This document shows, one piece after another, positions 7,169 to 16,904 of a stretch of 64,000 nt of DNA. The stretch comes from Methylobacterium mesophilicum SR1.6/6 (GTDB lineage Bacteria > Pseudomonadota > Alphaproteobacteria > Rhizobiales > Beijerinckiaceae). A program made the translations under genes and the position numbers. Positions within the stretch are counted from its first letter, which is position 1. Every line of letters starts with the position of its first letter. The DNA is taken from contig NZ_CP043538.1 in NCBI RefSeq assembly GCF_000364445.2, forward strand, positions 2,239,612 to 2,303,611. Direction: 5' to 3'. The notes below the pieces were generated by a model. The model was not told the DNA's origin, ran no database searches, and was given only the letters and a program-made list of their open reading frames with translations.

Positions 7169-10100
7169 TTAGCTGCGCCGCGGCGGGGCCGAGAAAGCCA
7201 CGGAATTTGGTGCTGGAGCGCCGAGGAGCGACATCGGCGCTCCCGTGACGGCCTTCGGAGCCGGCGGCTCGTTCACCGCCGCGTCAATCTTTCGCGGCTT
7301 GAAGCTTCCCGCAAGGCTCTTGGCACTGGCGAGATCGGCCGGGCTGAGCTTGTTGGCCACGTCGTCCCGCTTCTTGGCGGCATCGTCGTCACCCTGCGCT
7401 GCGGCCGCCGCGAACCACGCGTAAGATTGCACGAGATCCTGAGTCAGTCCGAGGCCGCGGGCGTAGAGAACGCCGAGGTTGTACTGGCTGTCGCGGACGC
7501 CGAACTCTGCGCCCTGGCGGAACCAAGAGGCCGCCGTGGCGAAATCCGGCTTGCCGTTCGCGGCGGGATTTTCGGCGTAGAGGACGGCGAGATTATGCAT
7601 CGAGCGGGCATGACCCTGCTCGGCGGCGCGGCCGTACCACAGCTTCGCCTTCTCGAGATCGCGGGCAACGCCCGAACCCTTCTCATAATGGCCCGCAACC
7701 TTGTACTGGGCGGGGGCGTAGCCGGCCGAGGCCAGCTTCTCGTAGAGCTTGGTCGCCGTCGCGAGATCGCGGGGCATGCCGCGGCCATCGGCCTCCCGCG
7801 TCGCGAGATCCCAGACCGCCGACCCGTCACCCTCGAGGGCAGCAAGCTTCACCTTGGCCAGCGCCGGCGGCAGGTTGCCGAGATCGGCCTGCAGCGTGTT
7901 GATCCCCGAGACCTGAGGCAGCGACGTCTTGACGGCGGAGGCGCGCGACTCGGCCGGCAGCGGGTTCGGCAAGGCCTGCGTTGTCGTGGGGTCGGCCACC
8001 GGCGGTTTGGCGGCCGCGCCGTCCTTGGAATTGTCTCCCGTCGCGTTCTTGCCGGCGTCCTTGCCGTCCTCTGTGGTCGTATCCTTGGTCACGTCCTTGG
8101 CGGCGTCGCGGCCGGCATCCTTGGCCGTCTCCTCGCGAGCGGGGACGGACTGGCTCGTCGGCACGGCACGGCGCGGCTCCTCCGGGCTGCGCAGGCTGAT
8201 CGCCTGCAGCGCGCCGAGCGCCAGCACGATGGCGGCGAGGCCGAGGAGCAGCGGCCGGCGGCGCCGGTCGATCTCGGCCTTCAGCCGGCCGAGGCGACCC
8301 TCCGCGGAGTTGGCAGGCTGCGGCGAAGCCTTCTGAGCGCGCGCGTCCCGGCGCTCGGCGGGGGCCTCCGCGGCCAGTTCCGCCTGCGCGGCCTGCGCGG
8401 CCCGGCGGGCCGCCGCGATGAAGCTCGTCTTGATGTCGGCCTCGCCGCCGGCGTCCGCAGACGGGCGGACCCGGGCCGGGTCGGCCAAGCGCTCCTTGAC
8501 CGTGCGGCGTGCGGACGGGTCCCGTCCCGCCCGCGGCTCGCGACCCGGACGGCCGCTGCCGGGCTCCAGCAGATCGTCAGCAATCCGTGGGGTCTCGGCG
8601 ACGTCGCGCCGCGCCGTGCCGCGCAGCTCGGCGGGGGCGAGCGCCGCCTCCGCGCTCGTCGACGACATCAGGCGCTCGTCGAGGGAGGGGGCCCGCGGCG
8701 CCGCGGTCTCGACAGGTCCGAGCCGGACGAGGAGGCGCTCCAGCGCGGACTGCACCCCTTCGAGCGTCGCGCCGAGGCGCTGGTCCGAGGCGACCTGCCG
8801 GGCCTGCATGTCCGCGAGGCTGGCGCGCAGAAGGCCGATCTCGCCGGTCTCGGTAGCGGCGATGCCGGATCCCTGCAGTGTCTCGGCCACGGCGGCACGC
8901 GCGGCGCGCTCCACCGTCGCCTCGCTCGGAGCCGTCTCGCGCAAGGCCGTGACCTGCCGCAGCAGATCGCCCATGGTGCGCTCGAGGCTGGCGAGCGCCG
9001 GATCGGCGCTGTGCGGCGCGTCGAGGCGGCCCGCCAGGGTGACGACCTGCCGCTCCAGAGCGTCCAGCCCCTCGTGCTCGGAGCGGCTGCCGACCTGATC
9101 GACCTTCTCGGCAAGGCTGCGCAGCATCGCGTGGATCGATGCCATCTCGCCGGGTCTGGATGCATTGGCCTCACTCCCGAAATCGGACCGATCGTCCCGC
9201 GCGCAGAGGAGGTCGACCTTCTCGGCCAGGGCCTGAATCTGACCGGCCAGGGCTGCCGGCGCCGCGGTCTTGACGTCGCTGCGGATCTCCTCGAGCAGCG
9301 GGCGCAGATCCGGATCGGTGCCGACCCGCTGAAGCTCTGCGATCTGGGCGCTGACCGCCTGCAGGCTCAGAGCCAGCCCCTGGATCCGCTCCGGACCGGC
9401 CAGCGCCGCGATGAGCCGACGAATTTCCTCGAGTTCCGTGAACAGCCCCGCGAGGGTGTGGTCGTCCGGATCCGCGGCGCCGGTCGCCGCCACGCTGTCG
9501 AGGCGCTCGGCCAAGCGGCGGACATCCTCCGCGACGCGGCTGTGGACGTTCTCGGCAACCTCCTCGGCCAGGCGCTCGACCTGCACCCGAACCTGCTCGA
9601 TCGGCGCCGCGATCGCCGTGAGGTCGGTCCCGATCTGCGCGCGCTCGACGCCGCTCGCCAGCGAGACCACCGCCTCCTCAAGAGCGACGATGTCGCGGCT
9701 GGTGGCGAGCTGCGTGATCGCCTCGCGCAGGCGGACGGTCTCGTCCTGGAGTTCAGCCAGCGCGGCCGTGGGCGCGGCGCCGTCCTCGATGCGCGCCTCG
9801 AGACGGCGCGCGAGGTCCATGCGCATGCTGGCGACGACGCCGCCATCGGAATCAGCCTGGATCACGCCACCCTGCGCGAGTTCCCGCTGGCGCTGGCGGA
9901 TGTCCTGCACGGCGTTGCGGATATCGGAGGCGGCGGGACGCGCCCGTCGGCCCGACTGCCGGGTGGCGGCGACCTGCTCGCCGAGTTGCGACATCCGGCG
10001 CTCGATCTGCCCGAGGCGCTCGGTCACCTCCTGCACGGGCGCGGCCTTCAGGGCGCGCTCGATGCGGGCCTCGATGTCGGCGAGGCGTCGCGTCTCGGCC

Positions 10101-10444
10101 TGCTGCACGCTGCGGCGCTCATCGTCGAGCGCCCGGTCCAAACCTTCCAGGCGATGGATCAGCGCGGCCAGTCCCTCACCGTAGGTTTCCGCGATGGCAC
10201 TGGGCGCACCGGCCGGCCGCTCGGCCTCGGTCGTCGTCTCGGAACGGGATACCGCCGGCGGAAGCTGCTCGGCCCGGTGACGGCGGCGCTGGCGGCGATT
10301 GCCGGACATACCCGCCTTCGGCTGCGGGACCACCGAAGCGATCCAAGTTTCCAGCGGAACGCCCGCCCGCGCCGCCACGTCCCGCGCGGCGTCGAGCACC
10401 TCAGGATCGAAACTGTCGAGCTGCGGCATCGCGGTGCTGGTCAT
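7169..10444 (-). CDS. PodJL-like polar localisation protein with Sel1 repeats
   Basis: This 1091-residue protein has the domain plan of alphaproteobacterial PodJL: a long, charged coiled-coil N-terminal region (about 50-620), a disordered Ala/Glu/Arg-rich linker, one membrane segment near 730 (LLLGLAAIVLALGALQAISL), and a periplasmic C-terminus. The C-terminus has at least three Sel1/TPR-like repeats near 890-1030 (for example AKLWYGRAAEQGHARSMHNL). PodJ proteins organise the cell pole in Caulobacter. ATG 10444 begins a segment matching other members (MTSTAMPQLDSFDPEV). A near-consensus CtrA site lies 116 bp upstream. A polar role in this organism is inferred from architecture. Confidence 0.82.
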   Translation of the reverse strand: MTSTAMPQLDSFDPEVLDAARDVAARAGVPLETWIASVVPQPKAGMSGNRRQRRRHRAEQLPPAVSRSETTTEAERPAGAPSAIAETYGEGLAALIHRLEGLDRALDDERRSVQQAETRRLADIEARIERALKAAPVQEVTERLGQIERRMSQLGEQVAATRQSGRRARPAASDIRNAVQDIRQRQRELAQGGVIQADSDGGVVASMRMDLARRLEARIEDGAAPTAALAELQDETVRLREAITQLATSRDIVALEEAVVSLASGVERAQIGTDLTAIAAPIEQVRVQVERLAEEVAENVHSRVAEDVRRLAERLDSVAATGAADPDDHTLAGLFTELEEIRRLIAALAGPERIQGLALSLQAVSAQIAELQRVGTDPDLRPLLEEIRSDVKTAAPAALAGQIQALAEKVDLLCARDDRSDFGSEANASRPGEMASIHAMLRSLAEKVDQVGSRSEHEGLDALERQVVTLAGRLDAPHSADPALASLERTMGDLLRQVTALRETAPSEATVERAARAAVAETLQGSGIAATETGEIGLLRASLADMQARQVASDQRLGATLEGVQSALERLLVRLGPVETAAPRAPSLDERLMSSTSAEAALAPAELRGTARRDVAETPRIADDLLEPGSGRPGREPRAGRDPSARRTVKERLADPARVRPSADAGGEADIKTSFIAAARRAAQAAQAELAAEAPAERRDARAQKASPQPANSAEGRLGRLKAEIDRRRRPLLLGLAAIVLALGALQAISLRSPEEPRRAVPTSQSVPAREETAKDAGRDAAKDVTKDTTTEDGKDAGKNATGDNSKDGAAAKPPVADPTTTQALPNPLPAESRASAVKTSLPQVSGINTLQADLGNLPPALAKVKLAALEGDGSAVWDLATREADGRGMPRDLATATKLYEKLASAGYAPAQYKVAGHYEKGSGVARDLEKAKLWYGRAAEQGHARSMHNLAVLYAENPAANGKPDFATAASWFRQGAEFGVRDSQYNLGVLYARGLGLTQDLVQSYAWFAAAAAQGDDDAAKKRDDVANKLSPADLASAKSLAGSFKPRKIDAAVNEPPAPKAVTGAPMSLLGAPAPNSVAFSAPPRRS

Positions 10445-10559
10445 CGGGGGCCTATCGTCGGCAGTTCGGCGTCCAATCGCATGTGCGGGGCGGTCACCAC
10501 CGATCGGTATCCACCCAACGCGCACATCGGATCGTTCGAGCGTGACCATTAACTTTCTT

Positions 10560-10576
10560 GGTAAACAGAAGGTTAA
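10560..10576 (-). promoter_or_regulatory. Near-consensus CtrA site upstream of the podJL-like gene
   Basis: Read on the minus strand the site is TTAA-N7-TTTACC, one base from the CtrA consensus TTAA-N7-TTAAC. It lies about 116 bp upstream of the PodJL-like start. CtrA control of this class of gene is plausible but not shown by the sequence. Confidence 0.4.
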
Positions 10577-10594
10577 GGGGAACTGGCCGCGGTA

Positions 10595-10693
10595 ATGGTC
10601 ATGACCAACAGGCTGCTGAGCAGGACCGATTCGCTGGCCGGCTACGGGGCCGGGGCGTTGCTCGGAGGGCGGCTGGGCGGTTACATGGCGTGA
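10595..10693 (+). CDS. Possible glycine-zipper micro-protein (32 aa)
   Basis: A 32-residue ORF ends GYGAGALLGGRLGGYMA, a short glycine-zipper-like membrane pattern. Its TGA is 47 bp before the acyl-CoA dehydrogenase start. No strong Shine-Dalgarno is visible (GGGG is about 18 bases upstream). It is reported because composition and reading direction fit a leader or small membrane protein, but chance is possible. Confidence 0.3.
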   Translation: MVMTNRLLSRTDSLAGYGAGALLGGRLGGYMA

Positions 10694-10740
10694 ACGCCGC
10701 GGGCCGATCGAAAGGGCCCGCAACCGGGGGAAAGCCAGAG

Positions 10741-12528
10741 ATGCCGCAGTACCGCGCACCGGTCGAAGACACGCTGTTCCTGCTCAACGATGTGCTCGGC
10801 TTCCACACCCGCGACAATCTCGCCGGCTTCGCCGAAGCGTCTCCCGATGTGGTCGAGGCCGTGCTCCGCGAGGGTGCGAAGCTCGCCGAGGAAGTGCTGG
10901 CGCCGCTCAACCGCACCGGTGACATCGAGGGCTGCCGCCGCGAGGCGGACGCCAGCGTGCGGACGCCCACCGGCTTTAAGGCCGCCTACGACACCTACGC
11001 CCAGGGCGGTTGGATGGGGCTCTCGGTCCCGGAAGCCTATGGCGGCCAGGGCCTGCCGCACACGCTCAACACCGCGATGCAGGAATTTGCGTCCGGCGCG
11101 AACCTCGCCTTCGGGATGTATCCGGGTCTGACCCAGGGGGCGATGGCGGCCCTGCTGGTCCACGGTTCCGAGGAGCAGAAGGCGCTTTACCTGCCCAGGA
11201 TGGTCGAGGGCGCATGGACCGGCACCATGAACCTCACCGAGCCGCATTGCGGAACGGATCTCGGGCTCCTGAAGACGAAGGCGGTCCCGAACGGCGACGG
11301 CTCCTACAGCCTCACCGGCACGAAGATCTTCATCTCCGCCGGCGAGCACGACCTAGCCGAGAATATCGTGCACTTGGTCATCGCCCGGATCGAGGGGGCG
11401 CCGGCCGGCACGAAGGGCATCTCGCTCTTCGTCGTGCCGAAGTTCCTCGTGAACCCGGACGGCTCGCTGGGCGCTCGCAACGGCGTGTCCTGCGGCTCCC
11501 TGGAGCACAAGATGGGCATCCACGGGAACGCCACCTGCGTGATGAACTACGACGGCGCCACCGGTTGGCTCGTCGGACAAGAGAATCGCGGGTTGAACGC
11601 CATGTTCGTGATGATGAACGAGGCGCGGCTCGCCGTGGGCGTCCAGGGTCTCGGCCAGTCCGAGGTCGCCTATCAGAACGCCGCCGCCTACGCGAAGGAC
11701 CGGCTCCAGGGTCGAGCGCTGACCGGCGCGAAGGCCCCCGAGAAGGCCGCCGATCCAATCATCGTCCACCCGGACGTGCGTCGCACCCTGCTGCAGATCC
11801 GCGCCTTCAACGAGGCGGCCCGGGCGCTGATGCTCTGGACGGCGCTCCAGGCTGACATCCTGCATCGGTCCGAGGACGCCAAGGAGCGGCAGACCGCCGA
11901 CGACCATCTCGGCCTGATGACTCCGGTGGTGAAGGGCGTGTTCACCGATCGCGGCTTCGCCAACGCGGTCGAGGCGCAGCAGCTCCTCGGTGGCCACGGC
12001 TACATCGAGGAATGGGGCATGTCGCAGTTCGTGCGCGACGCCCGCATCGCCATGATCTACGAGGGCGCCAACGGCATCCAGGCGATGGACCTGATCGGCC
12101 GCAAGCTGCCGAAGGATGGCGGCCGGGCGATGATGACGTTCCTCGGCGAGGTGCAGACCTTCCTGAAGGATCACGGCGAGGATCCGGCGATGGCGCCGTT
12201 CGTCAAGCCGCTGCAGGCGGGGGTGAACGACCTCCAGGGCGCCGTGATGTGGCTGATGCAGAACGCCTTCGCCAAGCCCGACAATGCCGGCGCCGGCGCC
12301 ACCGACTTCATGCACCTCTTCGGCCTCGTGGCCCTGGGCTACATGTGGGGCAAGATCGCCAAGGCGGCGCTGGCAAAGCACGCCGAGGCGCCCTCCCCGC
12401 GCTGGGAGTCGAAACTCACGAGCGGCCGGTTCTTCATGGAGCGGATGCTGCCGGAGACCGGCCTGCGCCTCGCGCGGATCAAGGCCGGGGCCGAAAGCAC
12501 GATGGCGCTGGAGGCGGAGGCGTTCTGA
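10741..12528 (+). CDS. Acyl-CoA dehydrogenase (long FadE/DmdC-like type)
   Basis: This flavoprotein catalyses the first dehydrogenation of acyl-CoA beta-oxidation or of a related acyl-CoA such as methylmercaptopropionyl-CoA. The 595-residue length with an extra C-terminal domain marks the large prokaryotic subfamily. Signatures are MNLTEPHCGTDLGLLKTKA in the FAD region near 163, GGHGYIEEWGMSQFVRDARI near 418 and IYEGANGIQAMDLIGRKL near 438, whose Glu is the likely catalytic base. ATG 10741 follows GGGGGAAAG. Substrate length cannot be inferred. Confidence 0.93.
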   Translation: MPQYRAPVEDTLFLLNDVLGFHTRDNLAGFAEASPDVVEAVLREGAKLAEEVLAPLNRTGDIEGCRREADASVRTPTGFKAAYDTYAQGGWMGLSVPEAYGGQGLPHTLNTAMQEFASGANLAFGMYPGLTQGAMAALLVHGSEEQKALYLPRMVEGAWTGTMNLTEPHCGTDLGLLKTKAVPNGDGSYSLTGTKIFISAGEHDLAENIVHLVIARIEGAPAGTKGISLFVVPKFLVNPDGSLGARNGVSCGSLEHKMGIHGNATCVMNYDGATGWLVGQENRGLNAMFVMMNEARLAVGVQGLGQSEVAYQNAAAYAKDRLQGRALTGAKAPEKAADPIIVHPDVRRTLLQIRAFNEAARALMLWTALQADILHRSEDAKERQTADDHLGLMTPVVKGVFTDRGFANAVEAQQLLGGHGYIEEWGMSQFVRDARIAMIYEGANGIQAMDLIGRKLPKDGGRAMMTFLGEVQTFLKDHGEDPAMAPFVKPLQAGVNDLQGAVMWLMQNAFAKPDNAGAGATDFMHLFGLVALGYMWGKIAKAALAKHAEAPSPRWESKLTSGRFFMERMLPETGLRLARIKAGAESTMALEAEAF

Positions 12529-12595
12529 GGGCGCCGCCGGTCCAGATCCTCACGCTGCCATCGTCATCGGGACCGCCCGGTCGGGCGGGAGATCG

Positions 12596-13876
12596 TCAGT
12601 CGCCCAGTGCCGCGTCCAGATCCTCGATGAGGTCGGCCGGATCCTCCAGGCCGATCGACAGGCGCACCACGTCCGGACCGGCGCCCGCGGCGGTCTTCTG
12701 CGCGTCGGTGAGCTGGCGGTGGGTGGTCGAGGCCGGGTGGATGATCAGCGAGCGGGTGTCGCCGATATTGGCGAGGTGCGAGAACAGCTGCAGGTTCGAG
12801 ACCAGCTTCACGCCGGCCTCGTAGCCGCCCTTCAGTCCGAAGGTGAAGACCGCCCCGGCACCGTTCGGCGTGTAGCGCCGGGCCAGCTGGTGATAGCGGT
12901 CGCTCTCCAGCCCCGGATAGCTCACCCACGACACCGCCGGATGCTTGGAGAGATGGGTCGCCACCGTCAGCGCGTTGTCGGAGTGGCGCTGCATCCGCAG
13001 CGGCAGGGTCTCGATGCCGTTCAGGATCAGGAAGGCGTTGAACGGCGAGAGCGCCGGACCGAGATCGCGCAGGCCGAGAACCCGGCAGGCGATGGCGAAG
13101 CCGAAATTGCCGAAGGTCTCGGCCAGCACCATGCCGGAATATTCCGGCCGCGGCTGGCTCATCATCGGGTAGCGGGCATCGCCTGCCCACTGGAACGAGC
13201 CGCCGTCGACGATCAGGCCGCCAATCGAGTTGCCGTGGCCGCCCAGGAACTTGGTGGCTGAGTGGACCACAATGTCGGCCCCGTGCTCGAAGGGGCGGAT
13301 CAGGTACGGCGTCGCCATGGTGTTGTCGACGACGAGCGGGACGTTGTGCTTCTTGGCGATCTGCGACAGCGCCGCAAGGTCGGTGATGACGCCGCCGGGA
13401 TTGGCGATGGACTCGCAGAAGATCGCCTTGGTGCGGGGCGTGATCGCGGCCTCGAATGAGGCCGGATCGTCGTTCTCGGCCCAGGCGACCGTCCATCCGA
13501 AGTTCTTGTACGAGTGATTGAACTGATTGATCGAGCCGCCGTAGAGCTTGTTGGAGGCGACGAACTCGTCCCCGGGCTGCATCAGCGCGTGCATGGTCAG
13601 GAATTCGGCGGCGTGGCCGGAGGCCACGGCGAGCGCCGCGGTGCCCCCTTCGAGGGCGGCGATGCGCTCTTCCAGCACCGCGTTCGTCGGGTTGGTGATG
13701 CGCGTGTAGATATTGCCGAAGGCCTGGAGGCCGAACAGCGACGCGGCATGGTCGACGTCGTCGAAGACGAAGCTCGTGGTCTGGTAGATCGGCGTGGCCC
13801 GCGCGCCCGTGGCGGCGTCGGGTGCCGCGCCCGCGTGGATCGCCAGCGTGTTGAAGCCGGGCAGGCGGTCGGTCAT
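12596..13876 (-). CDS. metY: O-acetylhomoserine sulfhydrylase (PLP enzyme)
   Basis: This Cys/Met-metabolism PLP enzyme converts O-acetyl-L-homoserine plus sulfide to homocysteine in methionine synthesis. The 426-residue protein is the usual OAH sulfhydrylase length. FNTLAIHAG at the N-terminus, [19 protein letters not shown] near 75 and the PLP-lysine motif [15 protein letters not shown] near 208 are diagnostic. Only 71 bp separate its start from the next gene, and no SAM-II riboswitch could be recognised there. Its closest alternative, cystathionine gamma-synthase, is shorter. Confidence 0.93.
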   Translation of the reverse strand: MTDRLPGFNTLAIHAGAAPDAATGARATPIYQTTSFVFDDVDHAASLFGLQAFGNIYTRITNPTNAVLEERIAALEGGTAALAVASGHAAEFLTMHALMQPGDEFVASNKLYGGSINQFNHSYKNFGWTVAWAENDDPASFEAAITPRTKAIFCESIANPGGVITDLAALSQIAKKHNVPLVVDNTMATPYLIRPFEHGADIVVHSATKFLGGHGNSIGGLIVDGGSFQWAGDARYPMMSQPRPEYSGMVLAETFGNFGFAIACRVLGLRDLGPALSPFNAFLILNGIETLPLRMQRHSDNALTVATHLSKHPAVSWVSYPGLESDRYHQLARRYTPNGAGAVFTFGLKGGYEAGVKLVSNLQLFSHLANIGDTRSLIIHPASTTHRQLTDAQKTAAGAGPDVVRLSIGLEDPADLIEDLDAALGD

Positions 13877-13947
13877 CGTGAGGTCTCCTCGGCGCGCCGG
13901 ATTGTCTAAGCCCGCGCGGGAGCGCGGCGCAAGGTTGCGCAGGAGCC

Positions 13948-14163
13948 TCAGGCGTCCGGCGCGGGGCCGAGATCGACGTGCGGCTGCCCAGCATCGACCA
14001 GCGCGCGATCCACGGCCTCGATGGCCAGCAGCGTCCGGGTCAGGTCCTCGGCCATGGAGATCGGCGCCACGTCGAGACCGCCCAGGCGCCGGGCGATCGC
14101 GTTCCTCTGCCGCGCGAGCGCGGCGCGGGCGCGGTTCAGATCCTCGACTTCTTCGCTGGTCAT
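13948..14163 (-). CDS. Small hypothetical protein (71 aa)
   Basis: The hydrophilic, mostly helical protein begins MTSEEVEDLNRARAALARQR and ends in a Pro-rich tail. It has no signal peptide or membrane segment. It lies just upstream of metY on the same strand, 25 bp after the next small gene, so the three could be co-transcribed. I do not recognise the family. Confidence 0.65.
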   Translation of the reverse strand: MTSEEVEDLNRARAALARQRNAIARRLGGLDVAPISMAEDLTRTLLAIEAVDRALVDAGQPHVDLGPAPDA

Positions 14164-14188
14164 CGGCGCTTCCTTTCCGGACCGGCGG

Positions 14189-14431
14189 TCAGCTTCCCGG
14201 TGTCCAGTCGATGTTCGGCTTCTGCGCCAGCATGCGATCGAAGTAGTCGGCCACGGCCTGCGCCCCGTCGGTGTGCATCATGGCGACGGGATGCGCGAGA
14301 TAGGCACGGGCGAGATCCAGCGGAATCTCGCCGGATTGCAGCGCGTTCAGCACCGCGTCGATGAATGCGTCGTGGGCGTCGTTGAAGTCATTCGACAATT
14401 TCTTCCGGTCGTTCAGTGCCTTGATCGGCAT
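14189..14431 (-). CDS. Small hypothetical protein (80 aa)
   Basis: The product begins MPIKALNDRKKLSNDFNDAH and has a helical middle with two short hydrophobic stretches. ATG 14431 is preferred to an upstream in-frame start because the sequence before it has no protein-like character. It is probably a lineage-specific gene in a run of small minus-strand genes before metY. No family was recognised. Confidence 0.6.
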   Translation of the reverse strand: MPIKALNDRKKLSNDFNDAHDAFIDAVLNALQSGEIPLDLARAYLAHPVAMMHTDGAQAVADYFDRMLAQKPNIDWTPGS

Positions 14432-14604
14432 ACCGCGTTCGCCTCGTCCCTCGTCGATCCCCGGACCGACCGCTCGTGTCCGCCGGAACCGGCCTCCGGC
14501 GCCGAAGGTTCCGATGCACCCTGTGCGGGTCGCGCCGGCCCCGCTCGGTAACCATCCGCACCGGGCGGCGGGAGCGAAAAGCCCGCGTGGATCGTTAAGG
14601 CTCC

Positions 14605-14796
14605 ATGTCGACGTCACCGCTGCGCGCTCACACGATCGAGATCGTCCCCTGCGCGGACGATCCAAGATGCTATCGCTGGCTCATCCGGACACGCGGCGGC
14701 GCGGTCGTGGAACAGTCGCCCTACGCCTTCGTGACATCGAACGGCGCCCGGATCTCGGGCGAGTGCTGGATGCGCGAGCACTTCGAAGAGATCTGA
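14605..14796 (+). CDS. Small conserved-type hypothetical protein (63 aa)
   Basis: The compact protein (MSTSPLRAHTIEIVP...) has alternating beta-like and polar segments, RWLIRTRGGAVVEQS in the middle and an acidic end HFEEI. It resembles the short, single-domain, DUF-like proteins common in Rhizobiales, but I cannot name a family. It stands alone before a 270-bp AT-richer intergenic region. Confidence 0.6.
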   Translation: MSTSPLRAHTIEIVPCADDPRCYRWLIRTRGGAVVEQSPYAFVTSNGARISGECWMREHFEEI

Positions 14797-14931
14797 GGCG
14801 GCCGAGCCTGGACGGGACCCCGCGCCGTCCACAGATCTGCGACACGCCCCGTCAGCTTTACGCCACGCCGCAGAGCCTCAGCACGCGTCCTGCGGGCGGC
14901 GTGCGCGCCCTCGGCGGAGACGATGCATGCT

Positions 14932-14956
14932 AAAGTGGTACTTTGCCCAAAAGTAC
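14932..14956. promoter_or_regulatory. Overlapping palindromes upstream of the HerA-type gene
   Basis: AAAGT-ggt-ACTTT (14932-14944) overlaps GTACTTT-gccca-AAAGTAC (14938-14956), so the half-site AAAGT(AC) occurs three times in 25 bp. The sequence sits in an AT-rich stretch about 110 bp before the GTG start at 15067. It looks like an operator for a dimeric regulator; the regulator is unknown. Confidence 0.45.
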
Positions 14957-15066
14957 AACCCTATTACCGACCATACGCGGCTGATTATCATTAAACATCA
15001 CATCGTTCAGCTTGAGCCTTTGTCGATTCTTTAATCCAGCAAAGGTCATTTTCTCGTCGGTTCGAT

Positions 15067-16902
15067 GTGTTGGCCGAGAGACGGATGATGCGGGTTGAGG
15101 ACGGTGAGGGCCGGAACGAAGGCCTCGCGTCTCGGATGGGGTCGGTGACCTCGATCGAGGGTTCGAAGGTGCACTTGGAGCTGGTCGGTCAGAACGGGCG
15201 GCCCGACGTACGGGTCACTGTCGGGAATTTCGTACGGATTCAGGCGGGAGCCGCGGCCCTCATCGGCATCATCACGACGCTGGCGTCGAGCAACGGCCGC
15301 CAGCCCGGCGCCTGCGCCAGCCTCGATCTGCTCGGCGAGTTCGTGTTCGAGGATGGGGCCAAACGCTTCCAGCGCGGGGTCACGTCCTATCCCGCCATCG
15401 GAGACGCGGTCGATCTCCTGCCGCCGGGAGACCTGCGCATCGTCTATCAGGTGTCGGGATCGCATACCGCCTCGGTGGGCGCGCTGTACCAGGATCCCGA
15501 AACGCCGGCCTGCATCAAGGTCGAGGATCTGCTCACGAAGCATTTCGCGGTGCTCGGCACGACCGGGGTCGGCAAGTCGAGCGGCGTCGCCGTCATCCTC
15601 GATCAAGTCTTGAACGCGCGGGAAACGGTGCGGATCTTCCTTCTCGACGTGCACAACGAGTACGCGTCCTGCTTCGGCGACCGCGCGAGCGTCATCGCGC
15701 CGCACAACCTCAAGCTCCCGTTCTGGCTGTTCAACCTCGAGGAGATCGCCGACATCATCTACGGCGGACGCTCCCCGGTCGATGAAGAGATCGAGATCCT
15801 GGCGGAAGTCATCCCGCTCGCGAAGAGCAAGTACGCTCAGTACAAGGAGGCGAGCGACCGACAGATCGTCAAGCGGACGATCGGCAAGGGTGCCGGCTTC
15901 ACGGTCGATACGCCGGTCCCCTACGTGCTGCAGGACCTGATCTCTCTGATCGACGAGCGGATGGGACGCCTGGAGAACCGGGTTTCCCGGATGCACTATC
16001 ACCGCCTGATCACGCGGATCGAGACGATCCGCAACGATCCGCGCTACGGCTTCATGTTCGAGAATGCCAATGTCGGCGGCGACATGATGGGCGAGATCCT
16101 GGCGCACCTGTTCCGGCTGGATCCGGACGGGCGCCCGATGACGATCATGCAGCTCGCGGGGCTCCCCATGGAGGTGGTCGACGCCGTCGTCTGCGTCCTG
16201 TGCCGCCTGGCCTTCGAGTTCGGCATCTGGAGCGAGGGCGCGATCCCGCTGCTGTTCGTCTGCGAGGAGGCCCATCGCTACGCCTCGGCGGACCGGTCGG
16301 TCGGCTTCACCCCGACGCGGCGCGCCCTGTCGCGCATCGCCCGGGAGGGCCGCAAGCACGGCGTCTATCTCGGGCTGGTGACGCAGCGTCCGGCCGAACT
16401 CGACGCGACCATCATGTCCCAGTGCAGCACGCTGTTCGCCATGCGGATGACGAACGACCGCGATCAGGCCTTCCTGGCGGCGGCCGTCTCGGATGCCGTG
16501 AACCTGCTGAGCTTCGTCCCGTCGCTCGGCACCGGCGAGGTCATCGCATTCGGCGAAGGCGTGCCGATGCCGGTGCGGATGAAATTCCGCGCCCTGCCCC
16601 CGGAGCGGCAGCCCCGCAACGACGTCAGCGGGCGATCGGCCGGGGCCGGCGAAGCGGTTGCCGGCGCGGCGTTCGTCGGTGCCGTCGTCGAGCGCTGGCG
16701 AGGGGCGACCATGAGCAGGGCGAGCGCGCCCGACGCGGACCTGTCGGCGCTGTCGCGCCTCACCCGCGAGGCGGGGAGCGAGGGCAATGGGGCCGCGCTC
16801 GACCAGGTGCATCGTCGCCTGCTCCGGCGCCCCCTGGACTCCGCCGAGCCGCCGGCGGAGTCCAGCCTGCGCGCCGCCAAGGCTCTCTGGCAGCAGGGCT
16901 GA
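15067..16902 (+). CDS. HerA-type (DUF87) ATPase
   Basis: This is a FtsK/HerA-superfamily ATPase of 611 residues. An N-terminal beta-barrel-like region (about 20-150) precedes the motor domain. Walker A is GTTGVGKSSGVA near 176, Walker B is LLFVCEEAHRYA near 395, and a downstream VTQRPAELDATIMSQC matches the sensor and arginine region of HerA. HerA proteins translocate or resect DNA, usually with a NurA nuclease; none is encoded here. Instead a GGDEF-EAL gene starts two bases after the stop. The GTG 15067 start is tentative, with ATG at 15085 as the alternative. Confidence 0.85.
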   Translation: MLAERRMMRVEDGEGRNEGLASRMGSVTSIEGSKVHLELVGQNGRPDVRVTVGNFVRIQAGAAALIGIITTLASSNGRQPGACASLDLLGEFVFEDGAKRFQRGVTSYPAIGDAVDLLPPGDLRIVYQVSGSHTASVGALYQDPETPACIKVEDLLTKHFAVLGTTGVGKSSGVAVILDQVLNARETVRIFLLDVHNEYASCFGDRASVIAPHNLKLPFWLFNLEEIADIIYGGRSPVDEEIEILAEVIPLAKSKYAQYKEASDRQIVKRTIGKGAGFTVDTPVPYVLQDLISLIDERMGRLENRVSRMHYHRLITRIETIRNDPRYGFMFENANVGGDMMGEILAHLFRLDPDGRPMTIMQLAGLPMEVVDAVVCVLCRLAFEFGIWSEGAIPLLFVCEEAHRYASADRSVGFTPTRRALSRIAREGRKHGVYLGLVTQRPAELDATIMSQCSTLFAMRMTNDRDQAFLAAAVSDAVNLLSFVPSLGTGEVIAFGEGVPMPVRMKFRALPPERQPRNDVSGRSAGAGEAVAGAAFVGAVVERWRGATMSRASAPDADLSALSRLTREAGSEGNGAALDQVHRRLLRRPLDSAEPPAESSLRAAKALWQQG

Positions 16903-16904
16903 GC

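Noticed and set aside
7427..10552. A 1041-codon plus-strand frame opposite the PodJL-like gene
   Set aside because: Composition is low-complexity Arg/Leu/Gly and it mirrors a gene with recognised coiled coil and Sel1 repeats, so it is a shadow.
12572..12590. Hairpin CCGCCC/GGGCGG between the acyl-CoA dehydrogenase and metY
   Set aside because: The stem is good but no T-run follows on either strand, so a terminator cannot be claimed.
13877..13947. Possible SAM-II riboswitch upstream of metY
   Set aside because: Alphaproteobacterial methionine genes often have one, but only 71 bp are available and the conserved pseudoknot sequence is not visible.
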